The notes beneath the pieces are model-generated. The model worked only from the letters and a program-made list of their open reading frames with translations, ran no database searches and was not told the origin of the DNA. Both the position numbers and the translations under genes were made by a program. A stretch of 64,000 nucleotides of DNA, from contig NZ_JBLYUB010000011.1 of the NCBI RefSeq assembly GCF_049999945.1, positions 144,749 through 208,748 on the forward strand, in the 5' to 3' direction. The DNA comes from Planosporangium spinosum. GTDB lineage: Bacteria; Actinomycetota; Actinomycetes; Mycobacteriales; Micromonosporaceae. Below, piece after piece: positions 17,668 through 25,568 of the stretch; within the stretch, counting starts at the first letter, position 1, and the number at the start of each line of letters is the position of its first letter.

Positions 17668-17786
17668 AGCGTCCCCCGATCACTCCGCTCGACCGCGGCG
17701 GGTCGTACCACCGCGCGCCGCCCTCCGGCCTTGTCGGCACGTCGCGTCGGCCCCGGCCTCGCCGCGGCCCCGCTGCGCTCACTCAT
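17664..17786 (-). CDS. 40-aa leader micro-ORF coupled to menJ
   Basis: ATG 17786 is preceded by AGGAGGTG at ideal spacing, the best ribosome-binding site in this junction. The 40-aa product is Arg-rich, starts MSERSG and ends VERSDRGTL. Its TGA overlaps the menJ GTG (GTGA). menJ itself has no good Shine-Dalgarno site, so ribosomes probably reach it through this leader. The SERS beginning resembles the junction repeats at 15120 and 58811, so it may be a degenerate member of that family. No known domain. Confidence 0.45.
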   Translation of the reverse strand: MSERSGAAARPGPTRRADKAGGRRAVVRPAAVERSDRGTL

Positions 17787-17891
17787 AGCCACCTCCTGGC
17801 CACGTGTGGCACATCCCAGCCCGTTCCGGCCGCTCGTGAAAGTCTTCACAAGCGCCCCGGCGTGAAGTGTAGAACCGGGATGTGACGTAGG

Positions 17892-17910
17892 TCTGGTAAG
17901 GCACACCTAA
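17892..17910. promoter_or_regulatory. Possible IdeR/DmdR iron box upstream of menJ
   Basis: Read on the minus strand, TTAGGTGTGCCTTACCAGA matches the mycobacterial/streptomycete iron-box consensus (TTAGGTTAGSCTAACCTAA) at 14 of 19 positions. A TACACT -10-like box lies downstream at 17871-17866, so a bound repressor would sit just above the promoter of the menJ leader. The match is one-sided (left half strong, right half weak). Confidence 0.35.
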
Positions 17911-17973
17911 CGTCGAAGAATTTGCATCGCCCCGCCGCCGTGACCTGCTGCCGCCGGGGACGGGTGCGGGGTG

Positions 17974-18666
17974 CTACGGCCGGATGGCGCGGTGCAGCGC
18001 CGCGATCCCGCCCGTCAGGTTCCGCCAGGCCACCTTCTGCCAGCCGTTCGCACCGATGCGGGCCGCCAGTCCCGCCTGGTCCGGCCAGGCCCGGATCGAC
18101 TCGGCCAGGTAGACGTAGGCATCCGGATTGCTCGACACCCGTCGCGCCACCGCGGGAAGCGCCCGCATCACGTAGCCCATGTAAACGGTATGGAAGGGAG
18201 TGACGGTCGGGTGGCTGAACTCGCACACCACCAGCCGGCCGCCCGGACGGGTCACCCGCGCCATCTCCCGCAGCGCAGCGTCGACGTCGACGATGTTGCG
18301 CAGCGCGAAGGAGATCGTGACCGCGTCGAAAGTACCGTCGGCGAACGGAAGCGCCAGCGCGTCGCCGGCCAGCAGCGGCACCTGCGGACGGCGCGCGTGC
18401 CCGGCCTGGAGCATCCCCAGGGACAGGTCGGCACCCACCGCGTACGCACCGGACTGCGCCAGCTCCTCGGTCGACACACCGGTGCCGGCGCCCAGGTCCA
18501 GTACCCGCTCGCCGGGCTTGAGGTCGAGAGCCAGCCGGGTGGCGCGGCGCCACCCCCGGTCGCGGCCGAACGACAGGACGGTGTTGGTCAGGTCGTACCG
18601 CCTGGCCACGCCGTCGAACATCGCCGCCACCTCGTGCGGCTGCTTGTCCAAGTTGGCACGTGTCAC
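17974..18666 (-). CDS. menG: Demethylmenaquinone methyltransferase
   Basis: SAM-dependent C-methyltransferase of the UbiE/MenG family that completes menaquinone, 230 aa from GTG 18666 (reading VTRANLDKQPHEVAAMFDGVA). Motif I is VLDLGAGTGVST, followed by GDALALPFADGTFDAVTISFALRN and RPGGRLVVCEFSHP, all typical. A further in-frame GTG at 18732 would add 22 residues of low-complexity sequence and is less likely. It stands alone between a 500-base gap upstream and the menJ promoter downstream. menG in some genomes is annotated menH or ubiE. Confidence 0.9.
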   Translation of the reverse strand: MTRANLDKQPHEVAAMFDGVARRYDLTNTVLSFGRDRGWRRATRLALDLKPGERVLDLGAGTGVSTEELAQSGAYAVGADLSLGMLQAGHARRPQVPLLAGDALALPFADGTFDAVTISFALRNIVDVDAALREMARVTRPGGRLVVCEFSHPTVTPFHTVYMGYVMRALPAVARRVSSNPDAYVYLAESIRAWPDQAGLAARIGANGWQKVAWRNLTGGIAALHRAIRP

Positions 18667-19169
18667 GAGGTACCACTGTGCCAGCGCCGCCGGCGGCGGG
18701 GATCGCCGGGGCGCCGGGCGCTCACCGGCCACGTGCCGGCGGCCGGCGCTCGCACGCGCCGGCCGCCGGCTCTATGTGGTGGTGCACTAGTCAGTGGGCG
18801 TCCACATGCCCGCCAGCCGCGGACCAAAACCATCCGTACCGTCCGGAACGCGGCCATCACTCCCAGCTCGGCACGGTCGGCACCACGGCGGCCGGGGCCT
18901 GGACGGCGATCGCGACGATCCCGGTGGGAATGGCAGACGGCGGCAAGATATCGAAGCGCGATCCGAGCCGCGAGCCCCTTCAAAAATCCCCCATAAGGGG
19001 CTCAGCACCGGATATCTACCAACGGCACGGGCCACGTTCAGCGCAAGCCCCCACAATCCCGGCGTGATCCGTTACGAAAACGGAACCACGCCGGGGAGCG
19101 CACCGCGATGACGCCCGCGACCGTGACGGCCCACCGCCTGCCGGCCCGACAGGCCGGGTTCCGATCGGA
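18667..19169. other. Noncoding gap of about 500 bases
   Basis: Between the mqnC stop and the menG start I see no convincing gene. Open frames on both strands here give Arg/Pro-rich translations without start signals. The gap contains one perfect stem-loop (18972-19003) and otherwise presumably the menG promoter. Confidence 0.5.
18972..19003. terminator. Perfect 9-bp stem-loop downstream of mqnC
   Basis: GAGCCCCTT (18972-18980) pairs with AAGGGGCTC (18995-19003) across a 14-base AT-rich loop. There is no U-tract, so it may be an actinobacterial I-shaped terminator about 170 bases past the mqnC stop, or a leader structure of menG. Confidence 0.4.
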
Positions 19170-20360
19170 TCAGCGCGTCTCCACCAGCGGCAACGACGTC
19201 CCCGCGCCCCCGCCGGGCATCGCGATCGACGAGAAGTGCGAGACCACGCGCTCGTCGGTGGGGTCGTCGGCCGGCGTCCAGTGCACCTTGACGTGGTTGT
19301 ACAGCGTGTCGCGCTGGGCGGGGATGCGGCCGGCGGTGCGGATCATCTCCACCAGCTCGGTCAGCTTGGAGCGGTGCCGGGCTCCGGCCGAGGAGATGAC
19401 GTTCTCCTCCAGCATGATCGAGCCGAGGTCGTCGACGCCCATGTGCAGCGACACCTGGCCCACGTCCTTGCCGGTGGTCAGCCACGACGACTGCAGGTGC
19501 GCGACGTTGTCGAAGAACAGCCGGGCGACAGCGACCAGTCGCAGGTACTCCAGCGAGGTGGCCTGGGTGCGGCCCTTGAGGTGGTTGTTCTCGGGCTGGT
19601 ACGTCCACGGGATGAAGGACCGGAAGCCACCGGTACGGTCCTGTACGTCCCGGATCATCCGCAGGTGCTCGATGCGCTCGGCGTTGGTCTCGCCGGTGCC
19701 CATCATCATCGTCGCGGTGGACTCGATGCCCAGGTTGTGCGCGGCCTCCATGACCTCCAGCCAGCGCTCACCGGACTCCTTGAGCGGCGCGATCGCGGTA
19801 CGCGGCCGGGCCGGCAGCATCTCCGCACCCGCACCGGCGATCGAGTCCAGGCCGGCGGCCTTGATCCGGCGCAGCGCCTCGGAGATGGACACGCCCGACA
19901 CCTTGGCCATGTGCAGGACCTCACTGGGCCCGATCGAGTGGATGACCAGGTCGGGGAAGTCGCGCTTGACGGCGCTGAAGAGCTCTTCGTAGTACTCGAC
20001 CCCGAAGTCGGGGTGGTGGCCACCCTGGAGCATCACCTGGGTGGCGCCGAGCGCGACCGCCTCGGCGCACCGCCGCAGGATCTCCTCCATCGGGTGCGCC
20101 CAGCCCTCGGCGTGCTTGGGCGCCCGGTAGAACGCGCAGAACTTGCAGGCCGTCACGCACACGTTGGTGTAGTTGATGTTGCGGTCGATGATGTACGTGA
20201 CGATGCCGTCCGGGTAGCGGCGGCGGCGCACGGCGTCAGCCGCTTCACCCAGCGGGTGCAGCGGTGCGTCGGTGTAGAGCAGCAGCGCCTCCTCGGGGCT
20301 GATCCGCCCGCCGTCGGCCGCACGCTGGAGGATGTCGTCGAGCTCCCGGTTCCCACTCAC
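19170..20360 (-). CDS. mqnC: Cyclic dehypoxanthinyl futalosine synthase
   Basis: Radical SAM enzyme of the futalosine menaquinone pathway, cyclising dehypoxanthinyl futalosine. The iron-sulfur motif CVTACKFC gives C68, C72 and C75 (CxxxCxxC) counted from GTG 20360. MLQGGHHPDFGVEYYEELF and the C-terminal half match MqnC rather than its paralogue MqnE (CSASCAYC, also in this window). A TTG at 20378 would add six residues but its AGGGA box is too close. 396 aa is a normal length. Upstream is a 140-base divergent region shared with the aldo/keto reductase gene. Confidence 0.93.
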   Translation of the reverse strand: MSGNRELDDILQRAADGGRISPEEALLLYTDAPLHPLGEAADAVRRRRYPDGIVTYIIDRNINYTNVCVTACKFCAFYRAPKHAEGWAHPMEEILRRCAEAVALGATQVMLQGGHHPDFGVEYYEELFSAVKRDFPDLVIHSIGPSEVLHMAKVSGVSISEALRRIKAAGLDSIAGAGAEMLPARPRTAIAPLKESGERWLEVMEAAHNLGIESTATMMMGTGETNAERIEHLRMIRDVQDRTGGFRSFIPWTYQPENNHLKGRTQATSLEYLRLVAVARLFFDNVAHLQSSWLTTGKDVGQVSLHMGVDDLGSIMLEENVISSAGARHRSKLTELVEMIRTAGRIPAQRDTLYNHVKVHWTPADDPTDERVVSHFSSIAMPGGGAGTSLPLVETR

Positions 20361-20491
20361 GCTTCGAAGGGTACGCAATATCCCTGCGCCGGCCGCGACC
20401 GAGTGACGCCCTCCTCAGTTTCTCCACAATCCCCACCCCGGTCCGGCGAAGCGGGTGTCGCCGTCACGGGACCCCTGACCGGCACGCGAGA

Positions 20492-20497
20492 TAGGGT
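20492..20497 (+). promoter_or_regulatory. Leaderless-type -10 box (TAGGGT) of the aldo/keto reductase gene
   Basis: TAGGGT ends seven bases before ATG 20505, the spacing expected when transcription begins at the start codon. No Shine-Dalgarno sequence is present. Confidence 0.55.
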
Positions 20498-20504
20498 TTG
20501 GATC

Positions 20505-21464
20505 ATGAGTGAGATGCGGTTCCGCCGCCTCGGCGACTCTGGCCTCGTCGTGTCCGTCGTGGGCGTCGGATGCAACAACTTCGGCACCCGAATCGACGCG
20601 GAGCGCACGGCGGAGGTGGTGAACGCCGCGCTCGACGCCGGGGTGAACTTCTTCGACACCGCGGACATCTACGGCGACCGGCCCGGCCACTCGGAGGAGC
20701 TGCTCGGCGCCGCTCTGGGCAGCCGCCGGGCGGACGTCGTCGTCGCCACCAAGTTCGGCATGGACATGCAGGGTGCGAACGGCCCCGACTGGAACGCCCG
20801 GGGGGCGCGCCGGTACGTCATGCGGGCGGTCGAGGCGTCGCTGCGCCGGCTGAACACCGACTACATCGACCTGTACCAGATGCACACACCCGACCCGGGC
20901 ACGCCGATCGAGGAGACGCTGAGCGCCCTCGACGACCTGGTGCGGGCCGGCAAGGTGCGCTACCTCGGCAACTCCAACTTCGCCGGCTGGCAGGTGGCCG
21001 ACGCCGAGTGGACGGCACACGCCGGAGACCTCCACCGCTTCATCAGCGCGCAGAACGAGTACTCGCTGCTCAGGCGGGACGCCGAGGGCGAGCTGGTACC
21101 GGCGTGCGAGCGCTTCGGCCTCGGTGTGCTGCCCTACTTCCCGCTCGCGTCCGGCCTGTTGACCGGCAAGTACCGGCGCGACCAGGCCCCGCCGGCGGGC
21201 ACCAGGCTGGCGGCCGACCGGTTCGCCGCGCGGCTCGCCGCCGCGCCGTGGGACACGATCGAGAAGCTGGAGGCGTACGCCACCAAGCGGGGCCTCAGCC
21301 TGCTCGACGTCGCGATCGGCGGCCTCGCCGCCCAGCCGGCGGTGGCGTCGGTCATCGCCGGGGCGACCAGCCCCGAGCAGGTACGGACGAACGTGGCGGC
21401 GGCCGAGTGGCAGCCGACGGCCGAGGACCTGGCCGAACTGGACGAGATCACCAAGCCGTCCTGA
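20505..21464 (+). CDS. Aldo/keto reductase
   Basis: NADPH-dependent oxidoreductase of the AKR superfamily, 319 aa (TIM barrel). Family markers are GVNFFDTADIYGDRPGHSEELLG with the catalytic Asp and Tyr near residues 52-57, the Lys in ATKFGM, the His of DLYQMHTPDPGTP, and the C-terminal coenzyme loop VIAGATSPEQVRTN. The substrate is not predictable; the closest-looking groups are the potassium-channel-beta/YghZ type. ATG 20505 is used; ATG 20514 is an alternative. Monocistronic, ending at a strong inverted repeat. Confidence 0.9.
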   Translation: MSEMRFRRLGDSGLVVSVVGVGCNNFGTRIDAERTAEVVNAALDAGVNFFDTADIYGDRPGHSEELLGAALGSRRADVVVATKFGMDMQGANGPDWNARGARRYVMRAVEASLRRLNTDYIDLYQMHTPDPGTPIEETLSALDDLVRAGKVRYLGNSNFAGWQVADAEWTAHAGDLHRFISAQNEYSLLRRDAEGELVPACERFGLGVLPYFPLASGLLTGKYRRDQAPPAGTRLAADRFAARLAAAPWDTIEKLEAYATKRGLSLLDVAIGGLAAQPAVASVIAGATSPEQVRTNVAAAEWQPTAEDLAELDEITKPS

Positions 21465-21473
21465 TCGCCTCTT

Positions 21474-21548
21474 GATCGTCACAACTTCCGGGAAGTTGTG
21501 GCCTCCGGCCCGGGCTGAGACCACAGTTCCCGGGAAGTTGTGACGATC
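21474..21548. terminator. Bidirectional terminator with nested palindrome
   Basis: Outer arms of 16 bp (GATCGTCACAACTTCC at 21474-21489 and its complement at 21533-21548) enclose an inner perfect 10-1-10 palindrome (21480-21500). It lies between two convergent genes, 10 bases after the aldo/keto reductase stop and 20 bases after the paaE stop, fitting a shared terminator. Confidence 0.75.
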
Positions 21549-21568
21549 ATGACACGGTGACGACCGGG

Positions 21569-22699
21569 TCAGGCGTCGTAGTCGACGCTCACCCGGTCGG
21601 TCAACGGGCTCGCCTGGCAGGTCAGCACGTACCCGGCGGCCAGCTCGTCGGGTTCGAGGGCGAAGTTGCGGGCCATCCTGACCTCGCCCTCGACGACCCT
21701 GGCCCGGCAGGTCGAGCAGACGCCGCCCTTGCAGGCGTACGGAAGTTCGCCGCGCACGCGCAGGGCGGCGTCGAGGATCCGCTCGTCGCGGCGCATCGTG
21801 AAGGTGGAGGCGCGGCCGTCGAGGACGATGGTGGCCTCCGCCTCCGCCCCGGCACCCGCCCCGTCGGAGGAGACCCCGTCGGCGGACGACTCGCGCTGCG
21901 GGACCGGTGCGTCCTCGACGTGGAACAGTTCGGCGCGCATCGCGTCGTCGGGCACGCCGGCCGCCGCCAGTACCGCCTTGGCGTCGAGGACCATGCCGTA
22001 CGGGCCGCACAGGAACCACTCGTCGACGCTGCCGGCGGGTAGCAGCCCGTCGAGCAGGCGACCCAACCGGTCGGCGTCGAGGCGCCCGGACAGCAGCTCG
22101 GCGTCCTGCGGTTCGCGGGAGAGCACGTGCACCACGTGCAGCCGGGCCGGGTACCGGTCCTTGAGGTCGGCCAGCTCCTCGGCGAACATCACGCTGCGGG
22201 CGTACCGGTTGCCGTAGAGCAGCGTGAACCGGCTCTCCGGTTCGGTCGCCAGAGCGGTGGCCAGCAGCGAGAGGACCGGGGTGATGCCCGAGCCGGCGAC
22301 GACCGCCGCGTAGTGCCGGCTGCGGGCCGGGTCGAACGCGGTGGTGAAGTGTCCGAGCGGCGGCAGTACCTCGACCACGTCGCCCTCGCACAGGGTCTGC
22401 GCGTACGTGGAGAACGCCCCGCCGGCCACCTGCTTGACGCCGATCCGCAGGCTGCCGCGCTCGGCGAGATCGGTGGGGGTGGAGCAGATCGAGTACGACC
22501 GGCGCACGTCGGCGCCGTCGACGAGCCGCCGGACGGTCAGGTGCTGGCCGGCGGAGAACGCGAAGACCTCCCGCAGCCGCGGCGGTACGGCGAACGTGAC
22601 GGCGACGGCGTCGTCGGTGAGCCGGTCGACGGCCGTGACGCGCAGTTCGTGGAAGACCGGCCGGCGCCGCTGCGGCCGGGAGATGGTGACGGTGCTCAT
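21569..22699 (-). CDS. paaE: Phenylacetyl-CoA epoxidase reductase subunit
   Basis: Electron-transfer subunit feeding the PaaABCD oxygenase from NADPH, 376 aa. A ferredoxin-reductase part comes first (FAD motif RRSYSIC, NAD-binding GSGITPVLSLL). A plant-type 2Fe-2S domain follows with CKGGVCSTC and a distal LTC cysteine. An Ala/Gly/Glu linker near residues 275-295 joins the two. Last gene of paaABCDE, three bases after paaD, and ends at the bidirectional terminator. Confidence 0.95.
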   Translation of the reverse strand: MSTVTISRPQRRRPVFHELRVTAVDRLTDDAVAVTFAVPPRLREVFAFSAGQHLTVRRLVDGADVRRSYSICSTPTDLAERGSLRIGVKQVAGGAFSTYAQTLCEGDVVEVLPPLGHFTTAFDPARSRHYAAVVAGSGITPVLSLLATALATEPESRFTLLYGNRYARSVMFAEELADLKDRYPARLHVVHVLSREPQDAELLSGRLDADRLGRLLDGLLPAGSVDEWFLCGPYGMVLDAKAVLAAAGVPDDAMRAELFHVEDAPVPQRESSADGVSSDGAGAGAEAEATIVLDGRASTFTMRRDERILDAALRVRGELPYACKGGVCSTCRARVVEGEVRMARNFALEPDELAAGYVLTCQASPLTDRVSVDYDA

Positions 22700-22702
22700 G
22701 AG

Positions 22703-23176
22703 TCAGTACGCCTTCACGTGGTCGAACGGCTCGGTGCAGGCGCGGCAGCGCCACAGCGCCTTGCAGGCGGTGGAGCCGAACCGGGACAGCTCCTCGGTGT
22801 CCGGTGATCCGCAGTGTGGACACCGCACCCGGAACGTCAGCGCGACCGGGCCCCGGGACGGCCCGGGCGGCGCGATGCCGGCGGCGGCGAGCTTCTCCCG
22901 GCCGGCCGGGCTGATCTGGTCGGTGCTCCACGCCGGCCGCAGCCTCGTGACGATCTCGACGTCGTCATAGCCGGCACCGGCCAGGGCCCGCCGGATGTCG
23001 CTCCGGATCACGTCCATCGCCGGGCAGCCGGAGTACGTGGGCGTGACGGTCACGGTGACGTGCGCGCCGTCGACCGTCACGTCCCGCAGGACGCCGAGGT
23101 CGCCGATGGTCACCACGCGGAGCTCCGGATCGAGCACCGCCGCCGCGACGTCGTACGCGCTCACCGTGGTGCTCAC
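22703..23176 (-). CDS. paaD: Phenylacetyl-CoA epoxidase-associated protein PaaD
   Basis: 157 aa protein of the MIP18/DUF59 family, needed for maturation of the epoxidase. The N-terminal DUF59 part includes TPTYSGCPAMDVI. The C-terminus has two CxxC pairs (CPHC and CRAC) that probably bind zinc or an Fe-S cluster, typical for PaaD. GTG start overlaps the paaC stop (GTGA). Confidence 0.94.
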   Translation of the reverse strand: MSTTVSAYDVAAAVLDPELRVVTIGDLGVLRDVTVDGAHVTVTVTPTYSGCPAMDVIRSDIRRALAGAGYDDVEIVTRLRPAWSTDQISPAGREKLAAAGIAPPGPSRGPVALTFRVRCPHCGSPDTEELSRFGSTACKALWRCRACTEPFDHVKAY

Positions 23177-23880
23177 CAGCTGGCTCCCGGATGCGCCCGG
23201 TGCACCACCTGCATCTCCGCGAGCAGGTAGGACAGGTGCTCGGTGTGCAGCCCCTGCCTGCCGCCGTCCGGCGCCCAGCCGCCGTCGGCGGGCCGGGTCA
23301 GCGTCGCCTCGTCCAGGACCGCGCCCACCGTCTCCAACCACTGCGGACGCAGGCCCTCGGGCTCGCTGTCGAAGAGCTCGTACGTGTACGGCCAGAGCCG
23401 GTCGACGGCGTCCTGCATGCGCCGGTGCGACTGTTGCGTGCCGTCGCCGAGCCGCACCGTCCACAGCGACGCGTGGTCGAGGTGGTACGCCGACTCCTTG
23501 CGGGCCTTGGCGGCGATGGCCGACAGTCGCTCGTCGGTCGACGCGACCAGCCACTCGTAGCGCAGCTTCTGGTACGCCGACAGGAACAGCAGCTTGGCCA
23601 TCGCGGCCGCGAAGTCGGGCTCGGGCAGTTCGACCAGCAGGCAGTTGCGGAACTCGCGGTCGTCGCGAAGGTACGCGAGGTCGTCCTCGTCGCGCCCCTT
23701 CCCCTCCAGCTCCCCGGCGTACGTGAGCAGTAGCCGGGCGACGCCGAGCTGGTCGAGCGCGATGTTGGCCAGCGCCACGTCCTCTTCCAGCTCCGGCGCA
23801 CGGGAGCACCACCCGGACAGCCGCTGGGCCGCGACGAGCGCGTCGTCGCCGAGCCCGAGCACGTACTCGAAGCTGGTCAT
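23173..23880 (-). CDS. paaC: Phenylacetyl-CoA epoxidase structural subunit PaaC
   Basis: 235 aa ferritin-like four-helix protein, the noncatalytic partner that forms a heterodimer with PaaA. Seen: DDALVAAQRLSGWCSRAPELEEDVALANIALDQLGVARLLL at the N-terminus and AKARKESAYHLDHASLWTVRLGDG in the middle, both typical of PaaC. ATG overlaps the paaB stop (ATGA). Confidence 0.95.
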   Translation of the reverse strand: MTSFEYVLGLGDDALVAAQRLSGWCSRAPELEEDVALANIALDQLGVARLLLTYAGELEGKGRDEDDLAYLRDDREFRNCLLVELPEPDFAAAMAKLLFLSAYQKLRYEWLVASTDERLSAIAAKARKESAYHLDHASLWTVRLGDGTQQSHRRMQDAVDRLWPYTYELFDSEPEGLRPQWLETVGAVLDEATLTRPADGGWAPDGGRQGLHTEHLSYLLAEMQVVHRAHPGASW

Positions 23881-24155
23881 ATGTGCCCCGCGCCGTCGGG
23901 TACGTCGTAGAAGGTCGGGTGCCGGTACACCTTGTCGGCGGCGGGGTCGAAGAAGGCGTCCTTCTCGTCGGGGCTGCTCGCCGTGATGGCGGCGGCCGGC
24001 ACGACCCAGATGGACACCCCTTCCTGGCGGCGGGTGTACAGGTCCCGCGCGTTGCGCAGCGCCAGCTCGGCGTCGGGGGCGTGCAGGCTGCCGACGTGCG
24101 TGTGCGCCAGCCCGCGCCGGGGCCGTACGAACACCTCCCACAGGGGCTGACTCAC
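23877..24155 (-). CDS. paaB: Phenylacetyl-CoA epoxidase subunit PaaB
   Basis: Small 92 aa subunit bridging PaaAC dimers. It begins SQPLWEVFVRPRRGLAHTHVGSLHA and ends with YRHPTFYDVPDGAGHI, both family signatures. GTG start at 24155 overlaps the paaA stop. Confidence 0.95.
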   Translation of the reverse strand: MSQPLWEVFVRPRRGLAHTHVGSLHAPDAELALRNARDLYTRRQEGVSIWVVPAAAITASSPDEKDAFFDPAADKVYRHPTFYDVPDGAGHI

Positions 24156-25246
24156 GCGGCCACCTCCGGCACTCGTTCGGTGTGTTCGGTCGCGCGGGCG
24201 GCCCGCTTCGCCGCGTACGCGGCGGCGGCCTCGCGTACCCAGGCGCCTTCCTCGTGTGCCCGCCGACGGTGCTCCATGCGCTGCCGGTTGCACGGGCCGT
24301 CGCCCGAGATCACCCGCATCAGCTCGGCGTAGTCCGGCTCGGTGTAGTCGTAGTGGCCGCGCTCGGCGTTCCAGCGCAGGTCCGGGTCCGGCAGTTCGAG
24401 CCCGAGCACGGACGCCTGCTGCACACACATGTCCACGAAGCGCTGGCGCAGCTCGTCGTTGGAGAAGCGCTTGATCTTCCACAGCATGGACTGCGCGGAG
24501 TGGGTGGAGTCGGTGTCCGGGGGCCCGAACATCGCCAGCGACGGGTACCACCACCGGTTGACCGCGTCCTGGGCCATCGCCTTCTGCTCCGGCGTGCCGT
24601 GGGACAGGGTGTGCAGGATCTCGAATCCCTGCCGCTGGTGGAACGACTCCTCCTTGCAGATGCGGATCATCGCCCGCGCGTACGGTCCGTAGGAGCAGCG
24701 GCACAGCGGCACCTGGTTGACGATCGCGGCACCGTCCACCAGCCAGCCAATCACGCCGACGTCGGCCCAGGTCAACGTCGGGTAGTTGAAGATCGACGAG
24801 TACTTCTGCCGCCCGGACAGCAGCAGGTCGACCAGTTCCTCCCGGGACACGCCGAGCGTCTCCGCCGCGGCGTACAGGTAGAGCCCGTGTCCGGCCTCGT
24901 CCTGCACCTTGGCCAGCAGGATCGCCTTGCGCTTCAGCGACGGCGCCCGGGAGATCCAGTTGCCCTCCGGCTGCATGCCGATGATCTCGGAGTGGGCGTG
25001 CTGGGCGATCTGGCGGATCAGGCCCTGCCGGTACTTGTCCGGCATCCAGTCCCGGGGCTCGATCTTCTGGTCGGCCTCGATGACCGCGTCGAAGTAGCTC
25101 TGCAGCCGGTTGTCGCCGGTAACCCGGCGCTCGGCGGCCGACCGCAGCTCGCGTTCGGCGTCCTCGACCTGGTCGAGCAGGCTGCGACCGGTCGCGCGGG
25201 CGGCGGCGTCCGGCTCGTCGGGTACCGCGAAGTCGTTGCCGTACAC
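24152..25246 (-). CDS. paaA: Phenylacetyl-CoA epoxidase catalytic subunit PaaA
   Basis: Diiron oxygenase subunit that epoxidises the ring of phenylacetyl-CoA, first gene of paaABCDE. Iron-binding signatures AKVQDEAGHGLYLYAAAE and CKEESFHQRQGFEIL are intact, as is IAQHAHSEIIGMQPEGNW. GTG 25246 is chosen (364 aa): it follows a TAACAC -10-like box by seven bases. GTG 25267 would add seven residues with codons (TGT, ACT) rare here and would start inside the operator palindrome. paaK, paaG, paaZ and a regulator are not in the window. Confidence 0.93.
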   Translation of the reverse strand: MYGNDFAVPDEPDAAARATGRSLLDQVEDAERELRSAAERRVTGDNRLQSYFDAVIEADQKIEPRDWMPDKYRQGLIRQIAQHAHSEIIGMQPEGNWISRAPSLKRKAILLAKVQDEAGHGLYLYAAAETLGVSREELVDLLLSGRQKYSSIFNYPTLTWADVGVIGWLVDGAAIVNQVPLCRCSYGPYARAMIRICKEESFHQRQGFEILHTLSHGTPEQKAMAQDAVNRWWYPSLAMFGPPDTDSTHSAQSMLWKIKRFSNDELRQRFVDMCVQQASVLGLELPDPDLRWNAERGHYDYTEPDYAELMRVISGDGPCNRQRMEHRRRAHEEGAWVREAAAAYAAKRAARATEHTERVPEVAA

Positions 25247-25253
25247 CCCCTCA

Positions 25254-25294
25254 GTGTTACAGCCCACATCTCATGACGCAACGAGCTGTAACAC
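25254..25294. promoter_or_regulatory. Palindromic operator/promoter of the paa operon
   Basis: GTGTTACAGC (25254-25263) and GCTGTAACAC (25285-25294) are perfect 10-bp inverted half-sites, 31 bases centre to centre, about three helical turns. On the minus strand TTGCGT and TAACAC with a 16-base spacer overlap the sites as possible -35 and -10. This suggests repression by a dimeric regulator (PaaX- or TetR-type PaaR), not encoded nearby. Confidence 0.6.
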
Positions 25295-25568
25295 GCAACC
25301 TACCGGGCGGCCCACCGCGTTAAGTCCTTGCCGGCGACACGCTGCGTGCTCACCGGTGGCGCCGGGTCCTCGCCGATGACGCCAGCCGCATGCCAGATAT
25401 TCGCCCGGACGGAGCCACGACCATCGAAAAGACCGACATAAGGGAGCGAACGTTGACCCTTACCGATCAGATGTCCCACCTTTTCGGTTACTCTGCGACA
25501 GGCATGTCCGCGTCTGGTAGATCAGGAGCCCGTCGCAGCACCACCGCCCACCGCCCCAGGAGTTTGTC

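Noticed and set aside
18663..19056. Possible small genes in the mqnC-menG gap
   Set aside because: The frames have Arg/Pro-rich products, no ribosome-binding site and no family resemblance; treated as noncoding.
25249..25281. Alternative start for paaA at ATG codons inside the operator
   Set aside because: These ATGs are in other frames or meet a TAA within a few codons; GTG 25246 or 25267 are the only in-frame starts.
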